A stretch of 6,984 nucleotides of DNA from Myxococcales bacterium UBA1238 (GTDB lineage Bacteria; Myxococcota_A; Bradymonadia; UBA7976; UBA1532): the NCBI GenBank assembly GCA_002309015.1, contig DBWM01000004.1, forward strand, positions 1-6,984, written 5' to 3'. This document shows, piece after piece, positions 1-6,730 of the stretch. The number at the start of each line of letters is the position of its first letter. The stretch's first letter is position 1. The position numbers and the translations under genes are program-made. The notes below the pieces were generated by a model that worked only from the letters and a program-made list of their open reading frames with translations, was not told the origin of the DNA and made no database searches.

Positions 1-449
1 GGAACTGGCTCCGCGCTTCCTGGAAGGCCAACGAGAAACTGCCCGAACTGTTTCAGGCGATTTGGGCCTGCGATGTTGAAAAGGCCGATCGGCTGCTCAA
101 CGGGCTCCTGGTTCAGACGATCAGCTATTACGACTCGGCCGAGGCCTTTTATCACGGGTTTACAGCCGGCCTGTTCGCGCAGATGGGCCGCGTTTGCTCC
201 AACAGGGAGGCCGGGCACGGGCGGGCGGATCTTTTGGTTTACGACGAGCTCAATCAGCGCGGCGCCGTGTTCGAGTTTAAGATTGCCCCCAAGTTTACAG
301 CCCTCAGCGAGGGGGTTTTGGAAGCGATGAAGCAAATCGAGCAGCAGGATTACGGGGTCGAATTGAAAGAAGAGGGCTACGATCCGGCGATAGCGGTCGC
401 CATCGCCTTTTATAAAAAGCGCTGCCGGCTGATGCTGAAGGCACTCTGA
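1..449 (+). CDS. AAA-ATPase-like/PD-(D/E)XK nuclease family protein, C-terminal part (5' end outside window)
   Basis: The frame is open from base 3 to a TGA at 447-449, giving the last 148 residues of a longer protein. They match the PD-(D/E)XK domain (PDDEXK_9, formerly DUF1703) that closes AAA-ATPase-like proteins, which are usually about 500-580 residues. Family hallmarks appear in order: a YYDSAEAFYHGF helix, SNREAGHGRADLLV with the catalytic-type Asp at 228-230, then VFEFK with the Glu and Lys at 273-275 and 279-281, then a QIEQQDY motif and an AFYKKRC strand near the end. The nuclease active-site pattern D...ExK is therefore intact. The missing N-terminal part should hold the P-loop ATPase domain. 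These proteins are often multicopy in gut bacteria; their biological role is poorly known, and a defence or mobile-element role is inference. The next gene is a diverged relative of the missing ATPase half. Confidence 0.87.
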   Translation, partial: NWLRASWKANEKLPELFQAIWACDVEKADRLLNGLLVQTISYYDSAEAFYHGFTAGLFAQMGRVCSNREAGHGRADLLVYDELNQRGAVFEFKIAPKFTALSEGVLEAMKQIEQQDYGVELKEEGYDPAIAVAIAFYKKRCRLMLKAL

Positions 450-536
450 AAAGAGGCCCTGCGGCCTGGCCTGCAGCCCGCATCGCTGAAGGGGTGAGGC
501 TTCGCCCAGGGAATTTGCAATCTCTCCGTAAATATG

Positions 537-554
537 CTGCAACCGGCCTTGCAG
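537..554 (+). terminator. Possible weak terminator or leader hairpin
   Basis: A perfect 6-bp stem, CTGCAA paired with TTGCAG around a CCGGCC loop, is followed by the moderately T-rich TTTGTCGTTCATTT. It could end transcription of the upstream nuclease gene or act as a leader structure for the ATPase-like gene. The stem is short and the T tract is interrupted, so this is tentative. Confidence 0.25.
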
Positions 555-576
555 TTTGTCGTTCATTTCAAAAAAA

Positions 577-580
577 AGGA
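577..580 (+). promoter_or_regulatory. Ribosome binding site deciding a GTG start
   Basis: AGGA ends 7 nt before the GTG at 588-590, after a run of A residues. The spacing supports GTG as the true start of the ATPase-like gene; no in-frame ATG nearby has a better site. Confidence 0.65.
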
Positions 581-587
581 CTGATTT

Positions 588-1946
588 GTGAAGCGCATCA
601 GTTTTTTGTGTGATTACGAGCAGATCATCAGGAGCGAGAGCCTTTTCATCGACAGAACCGAGCTGATCGCCCAGATTTGTGCCCATTCGCGGCAGGTCTG
701 CCTGATTTCGGCGCCGCATCATTCGGGGAAATCGATCTACGCCTCCATGCTGCGGAGCTTTTTTGAGCAGCAGTTCGATCCCGAGAAGCCGCAGCTGAAC
801 CCGCGGCCATTTTTTCGCCATCAGAAGATTTACGGCGAGAGCGAGCTCTGTCTGCAGCATATGGGTCGGCATCCGGTGATGTATCTGGACTTCAAGAACT
901 GCAACGACAGCTATTTTTACGCGCAGCTCGCGCATTTGCGGCAGCTCATCGGCGATGAGCTCCAGCGCTTCAGCTATCTGGGGCGGTCCGAAAAGCTCAG
1001 CGAGGCCGAAAAGGATCTGCTTCAGAGCTATATCCACAACAGCTGCAGCGACGAAGTTTTTTCGAACTGCTTAAGGGACTGGAGCGAATGGGCTTACAGG
1101 GTGACGGGGCGAAAGCCGGTCCTGATCGTCGATAACTACGATACGCCGCTCTACACCGCGTTTTGGCGCGGCTTTTCGCCCAAAACTTTTGAAATCCTTC
1201 ACGGCCTCTTCTCGCGCGTGCTTCTGGGCAATCAGAACCTGGAGCGGGCCGTGCTGTTCGGGCGCTTCTGTTTCATTGACAACGGATTCCCCATGGGGAT
1301 CGAAGGCTGCGCGTATTTCTCGCCGGGAACGCCGCATTTTGAGCCCTTCTTCGGCACGACATACCAGGAAGCCTACGATTTATTCTGCTCGCTGCATCTG
1401 GAAGCCCGCTTTGAAGAGGCCAAAATCTGGTATGGCGGATTCGGATGCGGATCCTGCAAATTTTTTGGGACCGGCAGCCTGCTCCATCTGATTCAGGCCC
1501 TGCTCGATCGCGATCCGCAGCCGTTTAAGAGCTATCTGACCGTAGATGACGACGCCCCGCTGTTTCAGGCCCTGCTGCCCCCGCGCGTACCAGAGCTTTT
1601 TGCGCTGCAGACCATCATCTACGGGGGCAATTTCGAGCATCGCATCAAAAATGAGCACGCGATCATGACGGCGCAGAGTGACTGGAAGACCAACCTGGAT
1701 TTTCTGTACCATTCCGGCTTTCTGTACGCGAAAGCCCTTAAAACCGATGACGGCAGGCCCCTGACCTACGTGCGGGCCGCCAATCTCGAGGCGATCACCT
1801 TTTTGAACCAGATCATGACCCAATGGTTCTTAAAAGGTCAGCTTTACCCCGATATGGGCATCGAATTGCCCGAGGAATCCACCGATATGAACGAGCAGAC
1901 TCTCATCGACCAGGACGAGAAGACCTTTGAATTCGATGAGCTGTAA
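588..1946 (+). CDS. Divergent AAA-ATPase-like protein lacking the C-terminal nuclease domain
   Basis: This 452-residue protein starts at GTG with AGGA 7 nt upstream. The N-terminus follows the AAA-ATPase-like family (PF09820): FIDRTELI at 20-27, then a P-loop APHHSGKS at 42-49 in place of the usual RPRRFGKS/T. The Walker B segment at 178-188 reads VLIVDNYDTPL where relatives have a DEYD core, so the acidic residue expected to activate water is Asn183. Later landmarks are weakened: FFGTTYQEA stands where the family has an FGFT-type segment, WYGGF at 281-285 replaces WYDGY, and FGTGSL replaces YNPWSI. The family's usual PD-(D/E)XK domain is absent; after a segment like the PNxEV linker (AANLEAITFLNQIM) the protein ends in a short acidic tail. 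Loss of ATP hydrolysis with retained nucleotide binding is inferred. It follows a relative's nuclease domain and precedes the methylase by about 50 nt, suggesting an operon. Domain family is fairly sure; function is unknown. Confidence 0.85.
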   Translation: MKRISFLCDYEQIIRSESLFIDRTELIAQICAHSRQVCLISAPHHSGKSIYASMLRSFFEQQFDPEKPQLNPRPFFRHQKIYGESELCLQHMGRHPVMYLDFKNCNDSYFYAQLAHLRQLIGDELQRFSYLGRSEKLSEAEKDLLQSYIHNSCSDEVFSNCLRDWSEWAYRVTGRKPVLIVDNYDTPLYTAFWRGFSPKTFEILHGLFSRVLLGNQNLERAVLFGRFCFIDNGFPMGIEGCAYFSPGTPHFEPFFGTTYQEAYDLFCSLHLEARFEEAKIWYGGFGCGSCKFFGTGSLLHLIQALLDRDPQPFKSYLTVDDDAPLFQALLPPRVPELFALQTIIYGGNFEHRIKNEHAIMTAQSDWKTNLDFLYHSGFLYAKALKTDDGRPLTYVRAANLEAITFLNQIMTQWFLKGQLYPDMGIELPEESTDMNEQTLIDQDEKTFEFDEL

Positions 1947-1996
1947 GCGGCTCCGATCGGCCCGCCTTTGATCCTTTGAAAGCAGAGATCCGCGCG

Positions 1997-4900
1997 ATGG
2001 CTAAAGCGAAACTTTTAAAGCAGGCTCCGGAGGCCGGGGCGGTCGCAGGTATCCCCGGCAAAAGCAGCAAAAAGCGCGAGGATCAGGCGCTCCATCAGGA
2101 AGGGAGCCTGATCCCCCCGGCCTATCTGGAGCAGATCGCCCAGCAGAAGGCGGAGTTCCAGAACGCCTCGAATTACGGCCAGGTGAGCCCTCAGGCGTTC
2201 AGGGATGAGCTCGCCCGCGCCTATAAAGCCGGCCTCAGCGCCTACGCCGCTTTCGTCGCACAGCTCGAAGCGGAGCCCGACGCGGACGATCAGCGCCAGC
2301 TGCAGATCTGCGACGCCTTTGCCCGGCAGATCCTGATCGTCTGCTACCGGCATATGCTCTTAAACGCGCATTTAAAGGAAAGCGTGCAGCTGAGGTATCC
2401 CCTGCCCTGCTTTCTGGCCAACGGACGGTTTCCGGTGCTCTTCGCCCCGGCCGGCCGAAAGCCCGACGAAAACCTCGCGCTCTTCGCCTCGCAGGTACAG
2501 AGCGACTCGCATAAAAGGCGGTCCTGCGCGGCGGTTTTGCAGGAATTTTTAAACGACGTCCCTGCCTGCGGGGCCGAAAGCTGCTGGGGCATCTGCACCA
2601 ACGGCCGGCTCTGGCGGATTTACCGTCAAAATCCGTCGCTCTCGCGTCCCGCCTACATCGAGTTCAATTTTGACCAGATCTTCGACGGCAGCCATTACGA
2701 AGCCTTTTGCGCCAGCTACGCCCTGCTGCACGCCTCGCGGTTTGAACTCTACGACGGCCGGAACTGCATTCTCGAGGACTGGCGGCAGATCGGGCAGCAG
2801 ATCGGGACCCGCATTCGGGACGCGCTGCGCTCTTCGGTGCAGCAGGCCATCGAAATCCTGGCGGCGGGCTTCTTAACGCATCCCAAGAACAAATCCCTCA
2901 GCCGGGCCCTCCTTTGCGGCGATCTGACGGCCAAAACCTATTACAACGAGCTCCTGCGCTTCGTGTACCGGCTCATCTTCGTGCTCACCGCCGAGGAGCG
3001 CGATCTGCTGCCCCAAAAATCCGCGCCCGCAGAGGCCCGGGAGATGTTCAGGCTGGGATACAGCTTAAAGCGCTTCCGTCAGCGGCGGTTCCGCCTTCAA
3101 AAGCCCGACCGCCAGAGCGATCTCTTTGAGTCGGTTTACGTTTTGTTCAACGCCCTCTCTACAGGCGAAGAAAAGCTCGCGCTGCCCGCGCTGGGCGGCC
3201 TCTTTTTGTCGGATCAATGCGCGCATCTCAGGCCCTGCAAGCTTTACAACGCGGATTTGCTGCGCGCGCTGCGCTGTCTGCTCTGGACCCGCGACGAGAG
3301 CGACCGCCTCTCGCCCATCAACTGGCGCGAGATGGGATCCGAGGAGCTCGGCTCGGTTTACGAGTCCCTGCTGGAGCTCTGCCCCCAGGTGGATCTGGGC
3401 AATCTCACCTTTTCGTTTTTGCAGGCCCAGGACGCCAAGGGGAACGAGCGCAAGACCACAGGCAGCTACTACACGCCCGGCTGTCTCGTCGACGCCATCT
3501 TAAAGAGCACCCTGGAGCCGCTCCTTTTGCAGCGCATCGAGCAGGCAAAAGACAAAGTCCAGGCGGTTTTGCAGTTTAAAGTCTGCGATCCCTCCTGCGG
3601 CTCGGGGCATTTTTTGCTGGCGGCGGGGCGCCTGATCGCGTCCAGGCTGGCCTATCTCCGCGCCGGCGGAACGCCCGGCCCCGACCATTACCGCGCCGCC
3701 CTGCGCGATGTGATCGCCCATTGCCTGTACGGCGTCGATCTGAATCCCATGGCGGTCGAGCTCTGCCGGGTCTCGCTCTGGATGGAGGCCCTCGATCCCC
3801 AAAAACCCCTGAGCTTTTTGGATGCGCATATCCAATGCGGCAACGCGCTCCTGGGCGCTACGCCCGAACTCATGCGCGAAGGCATCCCCGCCGGGGCATT
3901 TACGCCTTGCGAAGGTGACGACAAAAAAAACCTGAGCGCTTTAAAGAAGCGCAACCAGCAGGAACGCGACAGCCCGGGACAGGGGGATCTGTTTGACGCC
4001 TTCGACCGTCCGGCCGGGCTGGAACAGCTTGTGGCGCAAAAAAAGGCTTTTGAGCTCGAGCCCGAAGAGACCCTGACCCAGGTAGAGCAAAAAGCCCGGG
4101 ACTGGGCGGCTTTTTTGCAAAGCGACGCCTATCTGGCCGAGAAGCTCAAGGCCGACTGCTGGTGCACCGCGTTCCTCTGCGAAAAGACGCCCGATACCGC
4201 CAGCGCATGCCCCACCGACCGCGCCTTCAAAGCCCTGCAGCGCGGCGAAGGCGCCCTTTTGCCGCAGATGGCCGATCTCATCGCCGAGACCGCGCGCCGG
4301 CACCGCCTCTTCCACTGGCATCTGCAGTTTCCGCAAATCATGGCCGAAGGCGGCTTTGATGCGGTGCTGGGGAACCCGCCGTGGGAGACGGTAGAATTTA
4401 GGGAGAAAGAATTCTTTGCCTCGCGCGACCCGGATGTTGCAAACGCGAGCACAACCGCCAAACGCAAGGCCGCTATCCAGTCGCTGATCGAAAACCAGCC
4501 CGAACTCTATCAGTTGTATCTCTCGGAGTTGTCAAACACATCTCACGCGCGCGTTTTTATCTCTGAATCCGGGAGATTCCCGCTTTGCGCCAAAGGAAAG
4601 ATCAATACCTACGCGCTCTTTGCCGAACACGACCGCAGCCTGACTTCGCCGCGCGGCAGAGCCGGATTTGTTGCGCCGTCGGGCCTCGCCTCGGATGCGA
4701 CGACGCAGCTTTTCTTCAAAGATCTCATCGAAACCGAAGAGCTGGCCTATTTCTGGAGCTTTGAGAACCGCGACGGGATTTTCCCTGCCGTGCACCGCTC
4801 GTTTAACTTTGCGCTGGTGGGCCTCGACAAACTGCGCGGCCAAAAGCCCGATTTTGCGTTTTACCTGCACCAGAGCGCCGAGCTTTCAAACCCGCAAAAG

Positions 4901-6046
4901 CATTTCACGCTCTCGGCCGAGGAATTTCAGCTCCTCAATCCCAACACCCTCACCTGCCCCACGTTCCGAAGCCGTCTCGACGCCGAATTGAACAAACGGC
5001 TCTACCGCAACGCCGGCGGCGTGCTCTGGAACGAAACCCGCGCGGACGGCAACCCCTGGCAGCTGAGTTTTATGCAAATGCTCAACATGTCGACCGCTTC
5101 CGATCTGTTTATGCACCGTCCGCAGTGGGAATCGCTGCCCCGCGATGGGATCAGGCGCACCGGCCCGGACGGCGACCTGCTGCCGCTCTACGAAGCCAAG
5201 CTCGTGCACCAGTTCGACCACCGCTTCAATACGTTCACGGGCACGGGCAACACCGACTTCGAGGCGGTCACCGAAGCCCAACACCGCGACGCCGATTTTG
5301 AGACCGAAACCCGCTACTACGTGCCGGCCCGGGAAGTGGAAGCCCGCCTGCAACAAAAGGCCTGGAACCGCGGCTGGCTCATGGGCTGGCGGGATATCTG
5401 TCGCAGCACCGACGCGCGCACGGTGATCGCGGATGTGATCCCACGGGTGGGCTGCAATCATAAGTGGCAACTCTTTTTACCCGACGCATCGGCCGCGCTT
5501 TGCGCCTGTCTGCTCGCCAATCTGAACTGCCTGGCGCTCGATTACGCCTGTCGCTGCAAATTAGTGGGTGTCGACCTGAGCTATAGCTACTTCAAGCAGC
5601 TGCCCGTGCTGCCGCCCGCGCGGTTTTTGGATCCCCAACTCTCGATCGAAGGCGAAGCCCTGCTGCCCGCCATCGCCCGCCGCGTCGTGCGCCTTTGTTG
5701 CACCAGCCACAGCCTCGACGCCTTTGGACGCGATGTCTGCGCGGATTTGGGGACTGCGTACGATGGCCCCTACGCCTGGGACGAGCCGGAACGCCTGCGC
5801 CTGCGCGCCGATCTCGATGCCGCGTTTTTATGCCTCTATGGCGTAGATGAAACGGACCTGCCGCTGCTGTTCTCAAGCTTCGAAAAGACGCAGGGCGCCC
5901 CCGATGCGGAAGATGAAGGCTGCGAAGACGGCGATGAGGCTGCGGCTGCGCCGGTTGCGGCTGTAGGGAAGGCGGAAGCCGCGCGGCGCGCGTTTCTGGC
6001 TCTCAAGGCCGCGGTGCTCGAAAGATGGCGGCGATGGCGGTGGTGA
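1997..6046 (+). CDS. Large Eco57I-type N6-adenine DNA methyltransferase (type IIG-like or DISARM-like methylase)
   Basis: This protein of 1349 residues (1356 if the TTG at 1976 is used) should transfer a methyl group from S-adenosylmethionine to the N6 of adenine in DNA. I prefer ATG 1997 because the TTG has no ribosome binding site, although the site before the ATG (AGAG) is also weak. The N-terminal region holds a CWGICTNGRLWRIY segment (about 196-209), as in type I/IIG N-terminal domains. Then come GNERKTTGSYYTP (about 482-494), SAM-binding motif I DPSCGSGHF (531-539), LYGVDLNP (577-584) and the catalytic motif IV GNPPWE (792-797). The C-terminal half has family landmarks such as YEAKLVHQFDHR (from about 1065) and RDICRSTDARTVIADVIPRVG (about 1133-1153), presumably the target-recognition region. 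I see no PD-(D/E)XK or other nuclease motif. Similar large methylases occur in type IIG, DISARM and related defence loci, and I cannot decide between these. The end (roughly 1285 onward) is an acidic, Ala-rich linker and a WRRWRW tail, unlike the usual family ending. Confidence 0.88.
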   Translation: MAKAKLLKQAPEAGAVAGIPGKSSKKREDQALHQEGSLIPPAYLEQIAQQKAEFQNASNYGQVSPQAFRDELARAYKAGLSAYAAFVAQLEAEPDADDQRQLQICDAFARQILIVCYRHMLLNAHLKESVQLRYPLPCFLANGRFPVLFAPAGRKPDENLALFASQVQSDSHKRRSCAAVLQEFLNDVPACGAESCWGICTNGRLWRIYRQNPSLSRPAYIEFNFDQIFDGSHYEAFCASYALLHASRFELYDGRNCILEDWRQIGQQIGTRIRDALRSSVQQAIEILAAGFLTHPKNKSLSRALLCGDLTAKTYYNELLRFVYRLIFVLTAEERDLLPQKSAPAEAREMFRLGYSLKRFRQRRFRLQKPDRQSDLFESVYVLFNALSTGEEKLALPALGGLFLSDQCAHLRPCKLYNADLLRALRCLLWTRDESDRLSPINWREMGSEELGSVYESLLELCPQVDLGNLTFSFLQAQDAKGNERKTTGSYYTPGCLVDAILKSTLEPLLLQRIEQAKDKVQAVLQFKVCDPSCGSGHFLLAAGRLIASRLAYLRAGGTPGPDHYRAALRDVIAHCLYGVDLNPMAVELCRVSLWMEALDPQKPLSFLDAHIQCGNALLGATPELMREGIPAGAFTPCEGDDKKNLSALKKRNQQERDSPGQGDLFDAFDRPAGLEQLVAQKKAFELEPEETLTQVEQKARDWAAFLQSDAYLAEKLKADCWCTAFLCEKTPDTASACPTDRAFKALQRGEGALLPQMADLIAETARRHRLFHWHLQFPQIMAEGGFDAVLGNPPWETVEFREKEFFASRDPDVANASTTAKRKAAIQSLIENQPELYQLYLSELSNTSHARVFISESGRFPLCAKGKINTYALFAEHDRSLTSPRGRAGFVAPSGLASDATTQLFFKDLIETEELAYFWSFENRDGIFPAVHRSFNFALVGLDKLRGQKPDFAFYLHQSAELSNPQKHFTLSAEEFQLLNPNTLTCPTFRSRLDAELNKRLYRNAGGVLWNETRADGNPWQLSFMQMLNMSTASDLFMHRPQWESLPRDGIRRTGPDGDLLPLYEAKLVHQFDHRFNTFTGTGNTDFEAVTEAQHRDADFETETRYYVPAREVEARLQQKAWNRGWLMGWRDICRSTDARTVIADVIPRVGCNHKWQLFLPDASAALCACLLANLNCLALDYACRCKLVGVDLSYSYFKQLPVLPPARFLDPQLSIEGEALLPAIARRVVRLCCTSHSLDAFGRDVCADLGTAYDGPYAWDEPERLRLRADLDAAFLCLYGVDETDLPLLFSSFEKTQGAPDAEDEGCEDGDEAAAAPVAAVGKAEAARRAFLALKAAVLERWRRWRW

Positions 6047-6300
6047 AGGCCCAAGCGGATCCCTCGCAGATCCAAAGGAAGCCGCAGCGCCCGGCCAGCT
6101 GCCTCACCATTCATCAAGTGCGCAGGGTGATCGTCCCCAGCTTTTGACTCCATCTGGCCCCAACCACCGTGTTCAGCAGAGTGATCGCGTCGCGCGAGAA
6201 TGTTGCTCCTGATGCATCCATTCGCGCACGCGCCGTAATGCATTGTAATATGTTTTGGAGATGCGACTCAGAAGAGGGCGACGATCGATGTAGTGACGGC
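6047..6300 (-). pseudogene. Rpn-like gene remnant, copy 1 (most decayed)
   Basis: Read on the minus strand, this copy keeps SHLQNILQC and RDAITLLNTVVGAR, which match copy 2, but about 17 bp are missing between them (after the ATTACAATGCATTA segment) and another 4 bp just before the second block. The internal ATG seen in copies 2 and 3 is CTG here (6123-6125), and its Shine-Dalgarno sequence is gone. A TGA follows two codons later (6114-6116). The stretch encoding the GRAEG repeats and the LMKSTHWGLEQAM region is deleted (108 bp, 36 codons), and only a LRLPLDL trace of the end remains. The homology runs up to the stop codon of the convergent methylase. No product is expected. Confidence 0.72.
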
Positions 6301-6308
6301 GGTGGAGG

Positions 6309-6730
6309 CTACGGGTTCAGCTGCCCCAAAAGCTCCACATATCTCTCGCGCTGCTCCAAAGGAAGCCCCAGCGCCATCATCGCCTGCTCCAGCCCCCAAT
6401 GCGTCGATTTCATCAAATTCGCGAGAGATCGCGCCTCCCCTCTCACCTCACCTCTCGCCTCACCTTCCGCACGACCTTCCGCACGACCAGCTGCCTCACC
6501 ATTCATCAAGTGCGCATGGTGATCGTCTCCTCTCCTGCTTTTGGATAACTCAATCTGGCCCCAACCACCGTGTTCAGCAGAGTGATCGCGTCGCGCGAGA
6601 GAGGCTGTTGCTCCTGATGCATCCATTCGCGCACGCGCCGCCGATCTTTTGCGATTTTAATGCATTGTAATATGGTTTGAAGATGCGACTCAGAAGAGAG
6701 CGACGATCGATGTGGTGACGGCGGTGACAG
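6309..6730 (-). pseudogene. Rpn-like gene remnant, copy 2 (frameshifted)
   Basis: On the minus strand the first part (down to 6506) reads SHLQTILQCIKIAKDRRR, then REWMHQEQQPLSRDAI, then TLLNTVVGARLSYPK and EETITMRT, followed by TGA. This resembles the region after the nuclease core in Rpn (YhgA-like) proteins. The C-terminal part (GRAEGRAEG, SLANLMKSTHWGLEQAM, ALGLPLEQRERYVELLG, ending QLNP and TAG at 6309-6311) lies in a different frame. Compared with copy 3, 28 bp are missing just after the internal ATG (6515-6517), and 28 is not a multiple of three. There is no start for the first part: its frame begins directly after the stop of copy 3. The frame-shifted part is open from an upstream ATG at 6626, but that stretch reads a non-native frame, so a functional product is unlikely. 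Confidence 0.75.
6462..6485. repeat. 12-bp tandem repeat in copy 2
   Basis: Two perfect copies of ACCTTCCGCACG sit side by side, next to related CCTCTCACCTC/CCTCTCGCCTC units at about 6438-6461. On the minus strand they encode the GRAEGRAEG...EARGEVRGEAR stretch of the Rpn-like C-terminus. Such repeats can gain or lose four-residue steps without breaking the frame. Confidence 0.75.

Larger units (their letters stand above)
450..587 (+). other. Intergenic leader with small hairpins
   Basis: This 138-bp gap holds three short inverted repeats: AGGCC/GGCCT at 454-467 directly after the upstream stop, GGGTGA/TCGCCC at 492-507 (one G-T pair), and CTGCAA/TTGCAG at 537-554. None is followed by a long T run, so intrinsic termination is not convincing. 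I see no well-spaced -35/-10 pair. The A8 run at 570-577 leads into the ribosome binding site of the next gene. Confidence 0.45.

Noticed and set aside
515..543. TTGCAA as a -35 box for the ATPase-like gene
   Set aside because: No acceptable -10 hexamer at 16-18 nt; TATGCT is only 12 nt away.
1997..2700. N-terminal restriction nuclease domain in the methylase
   Set aside because: I could not find a PD...(D/E)xK pattern in the N-terminal 240 residues, so cleavage activity is not claimed.
4886..5470. 194-residue minus-strand open frame inside the methylase
   Set aside because: It is antisense to well-conserved methylase motifs, and long antisense frames are expected in GC-rich genes.
6057..6073. 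GGATC/GATCC hairpin after the methylase as a terminator
   Set aside because: The stem is only 5 bp, the loop 7 nt, and no T run follows; it lies within the decayed repeat copy.
5836..6243. Minus-strand open frame overlapping the methylase 3' end and repeat copy 1
   Set aside because: It joins a non-native frame of the Rpn remnant to the antisense of the methylase; no ribosome binding site or family match.
6169..6670. Plus-strand open frames across the repeats, rich in Ser, Pro and Ala
   Set aside because: They are antisense to the Rpn-like coding remnants and recur only because the DNA is repeated; composition is typical of a shadow frame.
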